Assembly (NCBI GenBank): GCA_018647275.1
Contig: JABGTH010000049.1
Location: 1 to 17,741 of the forward strand
Origin: Paracoccaceae bacterium
Lineage (GTDB): Bacteria; Pseudomonadota; Alphaproteobacteria; Rhodobacterales; Rhodobacteraceae
Direction of reading: 5' to 3'
DNA: 17,741 nt
Part shown: positions 1-7,221 of the stretch, piece by piece
Position numbering within the stretch: the first letter of the stretch is position 1
How the letters are laid out: each line of letters opens with the position of its first letter
Made by a program: the position numbers and the translations under genes
Notes under the pieces: model-generated
Told to the model about the DNA's origin: nothing
What the model saw: the letters and a program-made list of their open reading frames with translations, nothing else
Databases searched by the model: none

Positions 1-2217
1 AGAAACGCATCGCACGTCGGGAAGCGTGGTTTGCATTTGGTGGTATGGGCTTTAGAGCACGGGTATGAAACGCCCAATCTGACAGTGATTTCTGAACAGG
101 ATATTTTGGGCGATAGGCTGATCCGCTCAACTAAGAAACGAAAGCGTGCGGCGAATTTCTTGACCGAAACGCAGTCGCTGAGCCCCGGTGATTTGATCGT
201 TCACGTAGATCACGGGATTGGCCGTTATCAAGGCATGGAAGTTGTCACTGCTGCTGGCGCTGCACATGAATGCCTTCTGCTTGAGTATGCTGAGCAAACC
301 AAGCTGTATATGCCAGTCGAGAATATCGAATTGCTATCTAAATATGGCCATGATGAAGGGTTCTTGGACCGTCTAGGTGGTGGTGCGTGGCAAGCTAAGA
401 AATCGCGTCTTAAAGAACGCATTCGCGAGATGGCTGAAAAGCTTATTCGTGTTGCGGCAGAGCGTGCATTGCGCCGTGCGCCAGTCATGGATCCGCCAGA
501 AGGAATGTGGGACGCCTTTAGCGCACGGTTCCCATATTCTGAAACGGATGACCAGCTAAACGCGATTGGCGATGTTGTTGATGATTTAACCAGCGGTTCG
601 CCTATGGATCGTCTGGTTTGTGGTGATGTTGGATTTGGCAAAACCGAGGTTGCGATGCGTGCCGCATTTGTTGCGGCTATGTCAGGTGCACAGGTGGCGA
701 TTGTCGCGCCGACGACCTTGCTTGCCCGTCAGCATTATAAATCCTTTGCTGAACGCTTCCGCGGCTTTCCGATCGAAGTACGTCAGCTTAGTCGCTTCGT
801 GTCCAAGAAGGATGCGGATGCGACGCGTGGTGGCATGTCAGTTGGGACGATTGACATCGTGATTGGTACCCATGCACTGTTGGCTAAGAACATCCGTTTC
901 AAGAACCTTGGCTTGTTGGTCATTGATGAAGAGCAGCACTTTGGCGTGACCCATAAAGAGCGTCTTAAGCAGATGCGTTCTGACATTCACGTCCTGACAC
1001 TGACGGCCACGCCAATCCCACGGACTTTGCAATTGTCCCTAACTGGTGTTCGTGATCTGTCGATCATTGGCACACCACCTGTGGATCGTTTGGCTATCCG
1101 AACGTATGTCAGTGAATTTGACAAAATCACGATCCGCGAGGGATTGCTGCGAGAACATTATCGTGGCGGACAGTCCTTCTACGTGGTCCCACGTATCTCC
1201 GACATTGGAGAGATCGAGGACTTCTTGAAAGAACACGTTCCAGAGGTGTCATATATAGTTGCCAACGGCCAGATGGCTGCAGGTGAGTTGGACGACCGTA
1301 TGAACGCGTTTTATGACGGGAAATATGATGTTCTGCTGGCGACTACGATTGTTGAATCTGGCCTTGATATCCCAACGGCCAATACGATGATTGTGCACCG
1401 TGCTGATATGTTCGGTCTTGCTCAACTTTATCAAATTCGTGGTCGTGTGGGGCGCTCAAAAACACGTGCCTATGCCTATTTAACAACCAAACCGCGAGCT
1501 AAGTTGACAACGATGGCAGAGAAGCGTTTGCGCGTTCTTGGCTCGCTCGATACTTTGGGCGCGGGTTTTACCCTGGCGTCTCAAGATCTTGATATTCGCG
1601 GGGCAGGGAACCTTCTGGGTGAGGAACAATCTGGGCAGATGCGTGATGTTGGCTTTGAGTTGTATCAATCCATGCTCGAGGAGGCGATTGCCAAAATTAA
1701 GTCGGGCGAGTTGGAAGGTCTTTCAGATGATGACGATCAGTGGGCACCACAGATCAAGCTGGGCGTGCCAGTCCTGATCCCAGAGACTTATGTGCCTGAT
1801 TTGGATGTTCGATTGGGTCTATATCGCCGCCTCAGTGGGCTGAGTACAAAGGTTGAGCTGGAAGGCTTTGCTGCCGAGTTGATCGATAGATTTGGCACAT
1901 TGCCGCGCGAAGTGAACACATTGATGCTGATCGTTCGGATCAAAGCCATGTGTAAAAAGGCGGGTATCTCCAAATTAGATGGTGGACCAAAAGGCGTCAC
2001 GATTCAGTTTCACAATGACAAGTTCGCCTCTCCGGCTGGCTTGGTTGATTTCCTTGGAGACGAGGGTGGTGCAGCGAAGCTGAAAGATAACAAGATCGTT
2101 GTTTTGCGGGACTGGAAAAAGGACGGGGACAAGATAAAAGGCGCGTTTTCTATCGCGCGTGATTTGGCGGAACGTGTCGTCGCAGAAAAAAAGCGTAAAA
2201 AACTTAGTCTTCAGTGA
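1..2217 (+). CDS. mfd: Transcription-repair coupling factor Mfd, 5'-truncated
   Basis: Mfd is a cytoplasmic ATP-driven DNA translocase that removes RNA polymerase stalled at lesions and recruits UvrA. The reading frame is open from base 1, so the 738 residues seen are the C-terminal part of a protein usually about 1,150 aa long; the UvrB-like N-terminal region lies outside the window. In order: the CarD-like RNA-polymerase-interaction domain (GDLIVHVDHGIGRYQG, near residues 63-78), helicase motif I (GDVGFGKTE, about 208), a DEEQ motif II (about 309), motif III (TATPIPRTL, about 337), motif V (ATTIVESGLDIP) with motif VI (QIRGRVGRS), and the TRCF C-terminal domain (LIPETYVPDLDVRLGLYRRL). No motif is missing. 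The last 14 bp overlap the end of the convergent exporter gene. Identification is very secure from the motif order. Confidence 0.97.
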   Translation, partial: RNASHVGKRGLHLVVWALEHGYETPNLTVISEQDILGDRLIRSTKKRKRAANFLTETQSLSPGDLIVHVDHGIGRYQGMEVVTAAGAAHECLLLEYAEQTKLYMPVENIELLSKYGHDEGFLDRLGGGAWQAKKSRLKERIREMAEKLIRVAAERALRRAPVMDPPEGMWDAFSARFPYSETDDQLNAIGDVVDDLTSGSPMDRLVCGDVGFGKTEVAMRAAFVAAMSGAQVAIVAPTTLLARQHYKSFAERFRGFPIEVRQLSRFVSKKDADATRGGMSVGTIDIVIGTHALLAKNIRFKNLGLLVIDEEQHFGVTHKERLKQMRSDIHVLTLTATPIPRTLQLSLTGVRDLSIIGTPPVDRLAIRTYVSEFDKITIREGLLREHYRGGQSFYVVPRISDIGEIEDFLKEHVPEVSYIVANGQMAAGELDDRMNAFYDGKYDVLLATTIVESGLDIPTANTMIVHRADMFGLAQLYQIRGRVGRSKTRAYAYLTTKPRAKLTTMAEKRLRVLGSLDTLGAGFTLASQDLDIRGAGNLLGEEQSGQMRDVGFELYQSMLEEAIAKIKSGELEGLSDDDDQWAPQIKLGVPVLIPETYVPDLDVRLGLYRRLSGLSTKVELEGFAAELIDRFGTLPREVNTLMLIVRIKAMCKKAGISKLDGGPKGVTIQFHNDKFASPAGLVDFLGDEGGAAKLKDNKIVVLRDWKKDGDKIKGAFSIARDLAERVVAEKKRKKLSLQ

Positions 2218-3412
2218 GGTGACAGTTTACCTGGCGCATCAAAAACATGGCGCATAGGCCAAACCCCAAGACCGTTATGATCAGCGGCGTAGGGGTGTCG
2301 CTGAGAAACAAACTCACAGGGGATGCGATCAGCGCGCCCCCAAGGGTCGAAATCGACCCAATTACTGATGCCGCCATGCCTGCAATATGGCCCATTGGTT
2401 CCATCGAAATCGCGTTGAGGTTGCCCATTGTGAGACCAGCCTGTGAAAACAGGCAAAACTGCCAAAAGACAAATAGGGGAAAACTGATTGCTGGAAACAG
2501 AAACAACGCTATCAAAACAATGGCACCAATTATGACTTGGATGAACAAGGTCCGTGTGACCACTTTGTACATGCCAAATCGGGTCACGATATAGGCATTT
2601 AGGAGGCTGGAAGCCCCTGAAAACAACGCCACGGCTCCAAACCAGAAAGGAAATGTTTCCGCGCGATCATAAATCTGGTCATAGATTGGCTGGATCAAAA
2701 TGAGGGTTGAAAACAACATGGCCAGCATCAGGGTCTGGATTAGGATCGACAGCCTAACCGTTTTATGTGTGAGAAGTTGCTTAACGGCATCGATCATCAA
2801 CCCCATTTGTAATGGGCGACGATCTTCAAGTTCCAATGACTCAGTATAGCGTGTGGCGACCCACACCACTACGATCAGCGAGAAGGCGATGAAGGCGCCG
2901 AAAATACTGCGCCACCCAAAGGCATTTATGATCAGTTGCCCCATTGCTGGGGCAATTGCGGGTACGAGGATGAAGATCGTCATTGCGACCGATACGATCC
3001 GGGCCATTTCACGACCAGAGAAAAGATCGCGTACCATTGCCATTGAAACAACACGAGGTCCTGCGGCACCTAAACCTTGGCAGAACCGTGCAACCAATAC
3101 CCATTCTAGTGAAGAAGAATACCAGGCAAACATCGCGCTGATGATATAGATCGCTACACCTGCATATACTATAGGTTTACGCCCATAGGCGTCAGACAAT
3201 GGGCCCGCGAAAAAGGTTCCCAGCCCCATTCCGCCAACAAATGATGTCAGTATCCAAGCCGCGTGTGATGCGCTGCCTTGTGCAATTTCGTCTGCTATAT
3301 CGGGGATAGCGGCCAGCATTGCATCTATGGAGAAAGCGACAGTCGCAAACATCATCGCCATGAGGGCGACGAATTCTGTGCGTCCCATGATTTGTTTCGA
3401 TGATATCGACAT
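2204..3412 (-). CDS. MFS multidrug exporter, Bcr/CflA-like (DHA1) family
   Basis: This is a 402-residue inner-membrane protein with about twelve hydrophobic segments, the normal size for a drug:H+ antiporter of the DHA1 group. The first helix ends in SIDAMLAAIPDIA, close to the D-x-x-LPA-x-P signature of Bcr/CflA proteins, and the loop between helices 2 and 3 carries MFS motif A (GPLSDAYGRKP). Substrate cannot be read from the sequence; bicyclomycin- or chloramphenicol-type export is a family default only. The start at 3412 is preceded by GGAATGAGAAA, a weak ribosome-binding site. It is the last of three minus-strand genes after the acyl-CoA synthetase and FrnE-like genes, but a 118-bp gap and a short inverted repeat upstream suggest its own promoter. 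Its TAA stop lies inside the 3' end of mfd. Confidence 0.9.
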   Translation of the reverse strand: MSISSKQIMGRTEFVALMAMMFATVAFSIDAMLAAIPDIADEIAQGSASHAAWILTSFVGGMGLGTFFAGPLSDAYGRKPIVYAGVAIYIISAMFAWYSSSLEWVLVARFCQGLGAAGPRVVSMAMVRDLFSGREMARIVSVAMTIFILVPAIAPAMGQLIINAFGWRSIFGAFIAFSLIVVVWVATRYTESLELEDRRPLQMGLMIDAVKQLLTHKTVRLSILIQTLMLAMLFSTLILIQPIYDQIYDRAETFPFWFGAVALFSGASSLLNAYIVTRFGMYKVVTRTLFIQVIIGAIVLIALFLFPAISFPLFVFWQFCLFSQAGLTMGNLNAISMEPMGHIAGMAASVIGSISTLGGALIASPVSLFLSDTPTPLIITVLGFGLCAMFLMRQVNCHLTED

Positions 3413-3425
3413 TTTCTCATTCCAT

Positions 3426-3442
3426 AGCGATGCTATATCGCT
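3426..3442. repeat. Inverted repeat upstream of the MFS exporter
   Basis: AGCGAT and ATCGCT arms (6 bp, perfect) flank a 5-base centre. The repeat sits 14-30 bp upstream of the exporter start codon and overlaps a TATAGC sequence on the minus strand that could serve as a -10 element, although no good -35 partner is visible. It could be an operator or a 5'-UTR hairpin; arms this short also occur by chance. Confidence 0.25.
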
Positions 3443-3530
3443 TCACTAAGGCGTATGTGCCATTTACCTATGATTGAAAATGGCTAATCTTTAGTGATGC
3501 ACTTCAGCGCATTTTTGGTATGCATATCTG

Positions 3531-4184
3531 TTAAGGTGCATCCGCTTGAGCTGTTAAGTCGGCGATAACTTGTGCCCATAATTCAGGAGATTGCGCACCT
3601 GGAACCGCGTGTTGGTTCGCAATGATAAATGTTGGAACAGAATTAATACCCATCTTGCGGCTGTGCTTGTCACGGTCTTGGATCAATTTCAAATCTTCGT
3701 CACTGTCCAAAAGACGTTTTACAACGTCACCATTCATTTCTACACTTTTTGCAATATCGATCAGGACATCTGGGTCACCAATGTCGTGCGCATCGGTGAA
3801 ATATGCTTTGAACAGGGCAGACACAGCTGCCGTTTGGCGCCCCTCAATGCCGGCCCAATGGATCAAACGGTGGGCGTTGATTGTGTTTGGCGTACGTTGC
3901 ATGCCTTCAAAATCGATTGCGACACCGGCGGTTTTGGCACTTTCTACGACTGGGGCATAGGCGCGCACTGCTGCTTCTTTGCCGCCGAATTTACCCTCGA
4001 GGTATTCGCGGCGTCCCATGCCATTTGCGGGCATATCGGGGTTCAATTGAAATGGGTGCCATTCGATCAAAAATGGATGGTTCGGATGTGCAGACAGCGC
4101 TTTGTCCAAATAGGCCTTGCCGATGAAACACCACGGGCAAATTGGGTCTGACATGATATCAAGTTTGATCGGTTGCGTTGTCAT
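3531..4184 (-). CDS. DsbA-family thiol oxidoreductase, FrnE-like
   Basis: This 217-residue protein has the thioredoxin-fold DsbA/FrnE/HCCA-isomerase architecture. The CPWC redox motif is at residues 16-19 (PICPWCFIGK), and the cis-proline loop appears as NSVPTF in the C-terminal part, followed by a GAQSPELW segment typical of FrnE. There is no signal peptide, which argues for a cytoplasmic disulfide oxidoreductase or isomerase and not a periplasmic DsbA. No good Shine-Dalgarno precedes the ATG at 4184, but the next Met is only eleven residues in and would clip the first strand. It lies 71 bp downstream of the acyl-CoA synthetase on the same strand and may be co-transcribed with it. HCCA isomerase is less likely because the CxxC motif is intact. 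Confidence 0.9.
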   Translation of the reverse strand: MTTQPIKLDIMSDPICPWCFIGKAYLDKALSAHPNHPFLIEWHPFQLNPDMPANGMGRREYLEGKFGGKEAAVRAYAPVVESAKTAGVAIDFEGMQRTPNTINAHRLIHWAGIEGRQTAAVSALFKAYFTDAHDIGDPDVLIDIAKSVEMNGDVVKRLLDSDEDLKLIQDRDKHSRKMGINSVPTFIIANQHAVPGAQSPELWAQVIADLTAQADAP

Positions 4185-4255
4185 ATGGGGCTCATTTGGT
4201 CGAAAATTGTGAATCTTGAGCTGCCATATCTTAAATCACAGGCAGGTGCGAGGGA

Positions 4256-5773
4256 TCAGTGGCTTTTTGGGGTATACCTATCACGCAATTCTTTTCTAAG
4301 GATCTTGCCATTTGCACCCATCGGCAATGTGTCGATGTGGATGTAAAGCCGTGGTTGCTTGTAGCGTGCTAATTGGTGGGCCGCGTAAGCGTTGAGTTCG
4401 TTTTCCTCTAGCGCAACGGGTCCCGTATAAAAAGCTGCTATTACATATGTGTCGATTTTAACTTCAACTTGGGTCACTGCAACGGATTCCATGCCTGAGT
4501 AGCCATTGAATGCCTGCTCTACCTCTATGGGTGAAACGCGATAACCACCCGCATTCATCATATCATCATCACGTCCAAGGTAACTGATTTGGTCGTCATG
4601 GTGCATGATCCCTTGATCCCCGGTTAGAAACCACTCACCCTGCATCTTAGCAGCCGTTTCTTCAGGGGCTTTAAGGTATCCCATCATTAGGCCACAGTCG
4701 CTCTTGTGCACCGCGATGGTACCCTCATTGCCACGCGAGACTGGTCCGTCTGGTCCAAGGATTGCAATCCTTCTGCCTGTCTGGGGTTGTCCTAATCTAT
4801 CGCCATGAGCGGGTTGTGAGGGACTACCCGATAAGAATGTTGAACATTCTGACATACCATATGCCTCAAAAACTGACGTTCCGGTTGCCTTGCTCCAAGC
4901 GGTGCGGGTCGCAGTAGGTAGCTTTTCTCCGGCACTCAATCCGTGTCGCAAATTTGGTAAGGTTAGTGTTTCACAATCACGTAACAACTGGCGATAAACG
5001 CCAGGAGCAGCCGCAAAGATCGTTGCATCGTTGTTGGCCAGCAATGTTGGGAGTGCATTAGATTGTGTGCCCGCAGCGGGGATCATCGCCGTCGCGCCGA
5101 TGGTCCAGGGGTCCATCAGTCCGGTTCCCATGGTATAGGTCCAATTGAATGCACCAGCATGCAGAACGCGGTCGTCGGTCCGCAACCCATACCATCCCTC
5201 AAACATCATTTGGCGGGCCCAAATCGCACGGTGTGCGTGGGCAACGGCGCGTGGTTTACCCGACGTGCCTGAAGTATAGACGACATAGCCCAACCGTTCA
5301 GGTTCACCCATGTGATAGCCCACCGGTGATAGGTCGCACATGGCTTGCAACTGCGGTAGGTGGATTTGATTGCTAGTTTCGGGGCAGGTTACGGCGGTAT
5401 CGCGGACGATCAATGTCGGTGATAACTCTTCAATGATCCGTTCGACTTCTGGCAGCGTCAATGCCGCGGAGGTCGGGACCGGAACTAATCCAGCAGCAAG
5501 CGCACCAAGATATGTCAGTGGATAGTCAACTGTATTGCCAAGGCGCATTAGGATTAGATCGCCGGTTTGTGCGCCACTCTCTAATAAGCCGGCAGCAATT
5601 CCTAAAACAGCGGCTTCAAGTTCTCTGTACGTCCAAGCATCGGAGTGATCCGTGTGCAAAATTTTCAGCGCGATTTTATCAGGGAAAACACGACTTTGCG
5701 CCAAAACATGGGCCGCCATATTAAATAGTCGAGGGTAGGGCGCTTGTGGGCCATTATCAAAAATCGATAGCAT
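4256..5773 (-). CDS. AMP-dependent acyl-CoA synthetase/ligase, substrate unknown
   Basis: A class I adenylate-forming enzyme of 505 residues that should activate a carboxylic acid to its acyl-CoA through an acyl-adenylate. Core motifs are all visible: the P-loop YTSGTSGKPRAVAHAHRA, the A5 motif EAYGMSECS, TGDQG and the hinge region YLGRDDDMMNAGGYRVSP, and the C-terminal catalytic lysine in LPMGANGKILRKEL. I chose the ATG at 5773 (MLSIFDNGPQ) although the frame stays open to 5860: the extra 29 residues (rich in Cys/Arg) do not resemble the family N-terminus and would run through the divergent promoter region. The size and the GYRVSP hinge resemble benzoate/medium-chain acid ligases, but the substrate is not readable. 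The divergent XRE-cupin regulator is the obvious candidate controller. Cytoplasmic. Confidence 0.9.
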   Translation of the reverse strand: MLSIFDNGPQAPYPRLFNMAAHVLAQSRVFPDKIALKILHTDHSDAWTYRELEAAVLGIAAGLLESGAQTGDLILMRLGNTVDYPLTYLGALAAGLVPVPTSAALTLPEVERIIEELSPTLIVRDTAVTCPETSNQIHLPQLQAMCDLSPVGYHMGEPERLGYVVYTSGTSGKPRAVAHAHRAIWARQMMFEGWYGLRTDDRVLHAGAFNWTYTMGTGLMDPWTIGATAMIPAAGTQSNALPTLLANNDATIFAAAPGVYRQLLRDCETLTLPNLRHGLSAGEKLPTATRTAWSKATGTSVFEAYGMSECSTFLSGSPSQPAHGDRLGQPQTGRRIAILGPDGPVSRGNEGTIAVHKSDCGLMMGYLKAPEETAAKMQGEWFLTGDQGIMHHDDQISYLGRDDDMMNAGGYRVSPIEVEQAFNGYSGMESVAVTQVEVKIDTYVIAAFYTGPVALEENELNAYAAHQLARYKQPRLYIHIDTLPMGANGKILRKELRDRYTPKSH

Positions 5774-5794
5774 AACATTTGCTAGCCTGTGCTT

Positions 5795-5832
5795 GCGTGC
5801 CGCACAAGGCGCACGTTGCATGGCCGGCACGC
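5795..5832. promoter_or_regulatory. Operator-like inverted repeat in divergent promoter region
   Basis: GCGTGCCG at 5795-5802 is exactly reverse-complementary to CGGCACGC at 5825-5832; matching arm positions are 30 bp apart, about three helical turns. It lies in the 77 bp between the acyl-CoA synthetase and the XRE-cupin regulator. One arm falls between the candidate -35 and -10 of the regulator, the other inside the spacer of a weaker minus-strand promoter (TTGTGC 5802-5807, TAGCAA 5779-5784, 17-bp spacer). A shared operator for both genes is an inference. Confidence 0.45.
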
Positions 5833-5851
5833 GACATCTATAGAACGGGCA
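5816..5851 (+). promoter_or_regulatory. Promoter of XRE-cupin regulator, probably giving a leaderless mRNA
   Basis: TTGCAT (5816-5821) and TATAGA (5839-5844) are separated by exactly 17 bp. The expected transcription start, about 7 nt beyond the -10, falls on or next to the ATG at 5851. No Shine-Dalgarno lies before that ATG, which fits leaderless translation. Hexamer matches are 3/6 and 4/6 to the housekeeping consensus, so the assignment rests on spacing and position. Confidence 0.45.
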
Positions 5852-6474
5852 TGACATCAAAAGATCCCAAATCGCTGATTAAGATCGCCCGTGAAGGTGG
5901 TGCAACCGAAACTGGGGAACCGCTTGATTTGGGTATGCGCGTGCGCGAATTGCGCAAAGCGCGTGATTGGACGCTTGAACAAGCTGCAGGACAGGCAGGT
6001 TTGGCTCGTTCAACATTGTCTAAAATCGAAAATGGTCAAATGTCGCCAACCTATGAAGCGCTAAAGAAGTTGGCCATCGGACTAGATATCTCCGTACCGC
6101 AATTGTTTACGCCACCCGCACAAGGCCAAGTGGGCGGCCGCATGGCTGTCACCAAAAACGGCGAAGGCAATGCGACAGTAACGGTGACTTATGAGCACGA
6201 GTTGTTGGCTGAGACGTTGACGCAGAAAAAGATGTTGCCGTACCGCGCGCGTGTACGCGCCCGCTCTATGGATGAGTTCGACGGCTGGGTGCGCCACGAT
6301 GGTGAAGAGTTTATTTATGTGCTGACGGGCGTTGTGCAGCTGTACACAGAGTTCTACGAACCCGTTGAAATGCGTCGTGGCGACAGCGCTTATTATGACG
6401 CGACCATGGGGCACAATGTGGTGTCTCTTAGTGATGAAGATGCATCGATCCTATGGGTCACGTCGCTAAATTAG
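5851..6474 (+). CDS. XRE-family transcriptional regulator with C-terminal cupin domain
   Basis: A 207-residue two-domain regulator. Residues about 28-85 form a helix-turn-helix (MRVRELRKARDWTLEQAAGQAG, then STLSKIENGQMSPTYEALKKLA), and residues about 125-205 form a cupin_2 fold with HDGEEFIYVLTGVVQLY and RRGDSAYYDATMGHNV. Such proteins usually bind a small acid, amine or polyamine in the cupin barrel and repress or activate a neighbouring catabolic operon. I place the start at 5851 (MTSKDPKSL); the frame is open to 5779, but the upstream 24 residues are low quality and cover the promoter. It is divergent from the acyl-CoA synthetase, which is the most likely target. Its TAG stop interleaves with the TAA of the convergent aquaporin gene. 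Confidence 0.92.
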   Translation: MTSKDPKSLIKIAREGGATETGEPLDLGMRVRELRKARDWTLEQAAGQAGLARSTLSKIENGQMSPTYEALKKLAIGLDISVPQLFTPPAQGQVGGRMAVTKNGEGNATVTVTYEHELLAETLTQKKMLPYRARVRARSMDEFDGWVRHDGEEFIYVLTGVVQLYTEFYEPVEMRRGDSAYYDATMGHNVVSLSDEDASILWVTSLN

Positions 6475-7124
6475 TCCCCAGAAAATAGCGCGACCAATGT
6501 CTTGTGGGCGACAAATACCACGATAACCTGAACAACAATGAATGCCGCAATGTGACCGGGGTAGATGCCAGCGAAGGTGTCGCTGAAACCGCGTGAAATT
6601 GTGACGGCTGGGTTGGCAAAGCTGGTCGATGATGTGAACCAATACGCACCGGTGATGTACATTGCGATAAGCGCAGGTACTGCCTCTGGGCGCGATTTAA
6701 TCCCGCCAAAAATGACGAACAACAAGCCAAAAGTCGCAATTCCTTCAGACCACCACTGTGAAATTCCTGTGCGGTGCATTGTGCTAGACGCCTGTAATAT
6801 TGGTAGATCGAACATGAAATGCGTTGCCCAAACGCCTAAAATTCCACAAATGATCTGTGTAGGAACATATGCAAGCGCCGTGGCGCGATCCAAGTTGCCG
6901 CGCAAGTAGAAGGCTAAGGTTACAGCAGGATTGAAATGAGCGCCAGATATTGGACCCAAGACTGTGATAATGACGTAAAGCATACAGCCCGTCGCAATAG
7001 CGTTTGCCAATAGTGCGATGGCAGTGTTCCCATCAGCTAGGCTTTCTCCCATGATCCCAGAACCAACAACTCCAATAAGAAGAAGAGAAGTTCCTAAGCC
7101 TTCGGCAGCAATTTTACGTATCAT
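6471..7124 (-). CDS. Aquaporin (MIP)-family channel with AqpS-like second NPA motif
   Basis: A 217-residue inner-membrane channel with six hydrophobic segments and both half-helix motifs: GAHFNPAVTL in the first half and SFANPAVTISRGFSDTFAGI in the second. In most aquaporins and GlpF the second NPA is followed directly by the arginine of the ar/R selectivity filter; here it is Val, with Arg only four residues further on. That form is known from bacterial channels of the AqpS type, which I recall from arsenic-resistance operons, suggesting a wide pore for small neutral solutes; no ars gene is in this window. I chose ATG 7124 (MIRKIAAEGLG), preceded by a weak GGGAC, over a TTG at 7151 that has no ribosome-binding site. 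Substrate is uncertain. Confidence 0.9.
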   Translation of the reverse strand: MIRKIAAEGLGTSLLLIGVVGSGIMGESLADGNTAIALLANAIATGCMLYVIITVLGPISGAHFNPAVTLAFYLRGNLDRATALAYVPTQIICGILGVWATHFMFDLPILQASSTMHRTGISQWWSEGIATFGLLFVIFGGIKSRPEAVPALIAMYITGAYWFTSSTSFANPAVTISRGFSDTFAGIYPGHIAAFIVVQVIVVFVAHKTLVALFSGD

Positions 7125-7160
7125 GTGTTCGTCCCGATCGGTGAAGCGCAAAGCGCCAGA

Positions 7161-7201
7161 AGTTTGTGACCCCTAGGGCTTTGTCGTAAAAGTTTTGTGA
7201 C
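7161..7201. repeat. Short direct repeat in the aquaporin upstream region
   Basis: AGTTTGTGAC (7161-7170) recurs as AGTTTTGTGAC (7191-7201), start to start 30 bp, with an 8-bp palindrome CCCTAGGG (7171-7178) directly after the first copy. It sits upstream of the aquaporin gene and downstream of the decayed binding-protein gene. It could be a tandem regulator site; I found no convincing -35/-10 pair to anchor it. Confidence 0.2.
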
Positions 7202-7221
7202 TTCAATAGAAAGAAGGGAGA

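Noticed and set aside
3591..4151. A long open frame (186 codons) antisense to the FrnE-like gene.
   Set aside because: It lies wholly opposite a gene with clear family motifs and its translation is Cys/Trp-rich without recognisable domains; it is a shadow frame.
5774..5860. An N-terminal extension of the acyl-CoA synthetase by 29 residues.
   Set aside because: It does not look like the family N-terminus and would cover the divergent promoter region and the start of the regulator.
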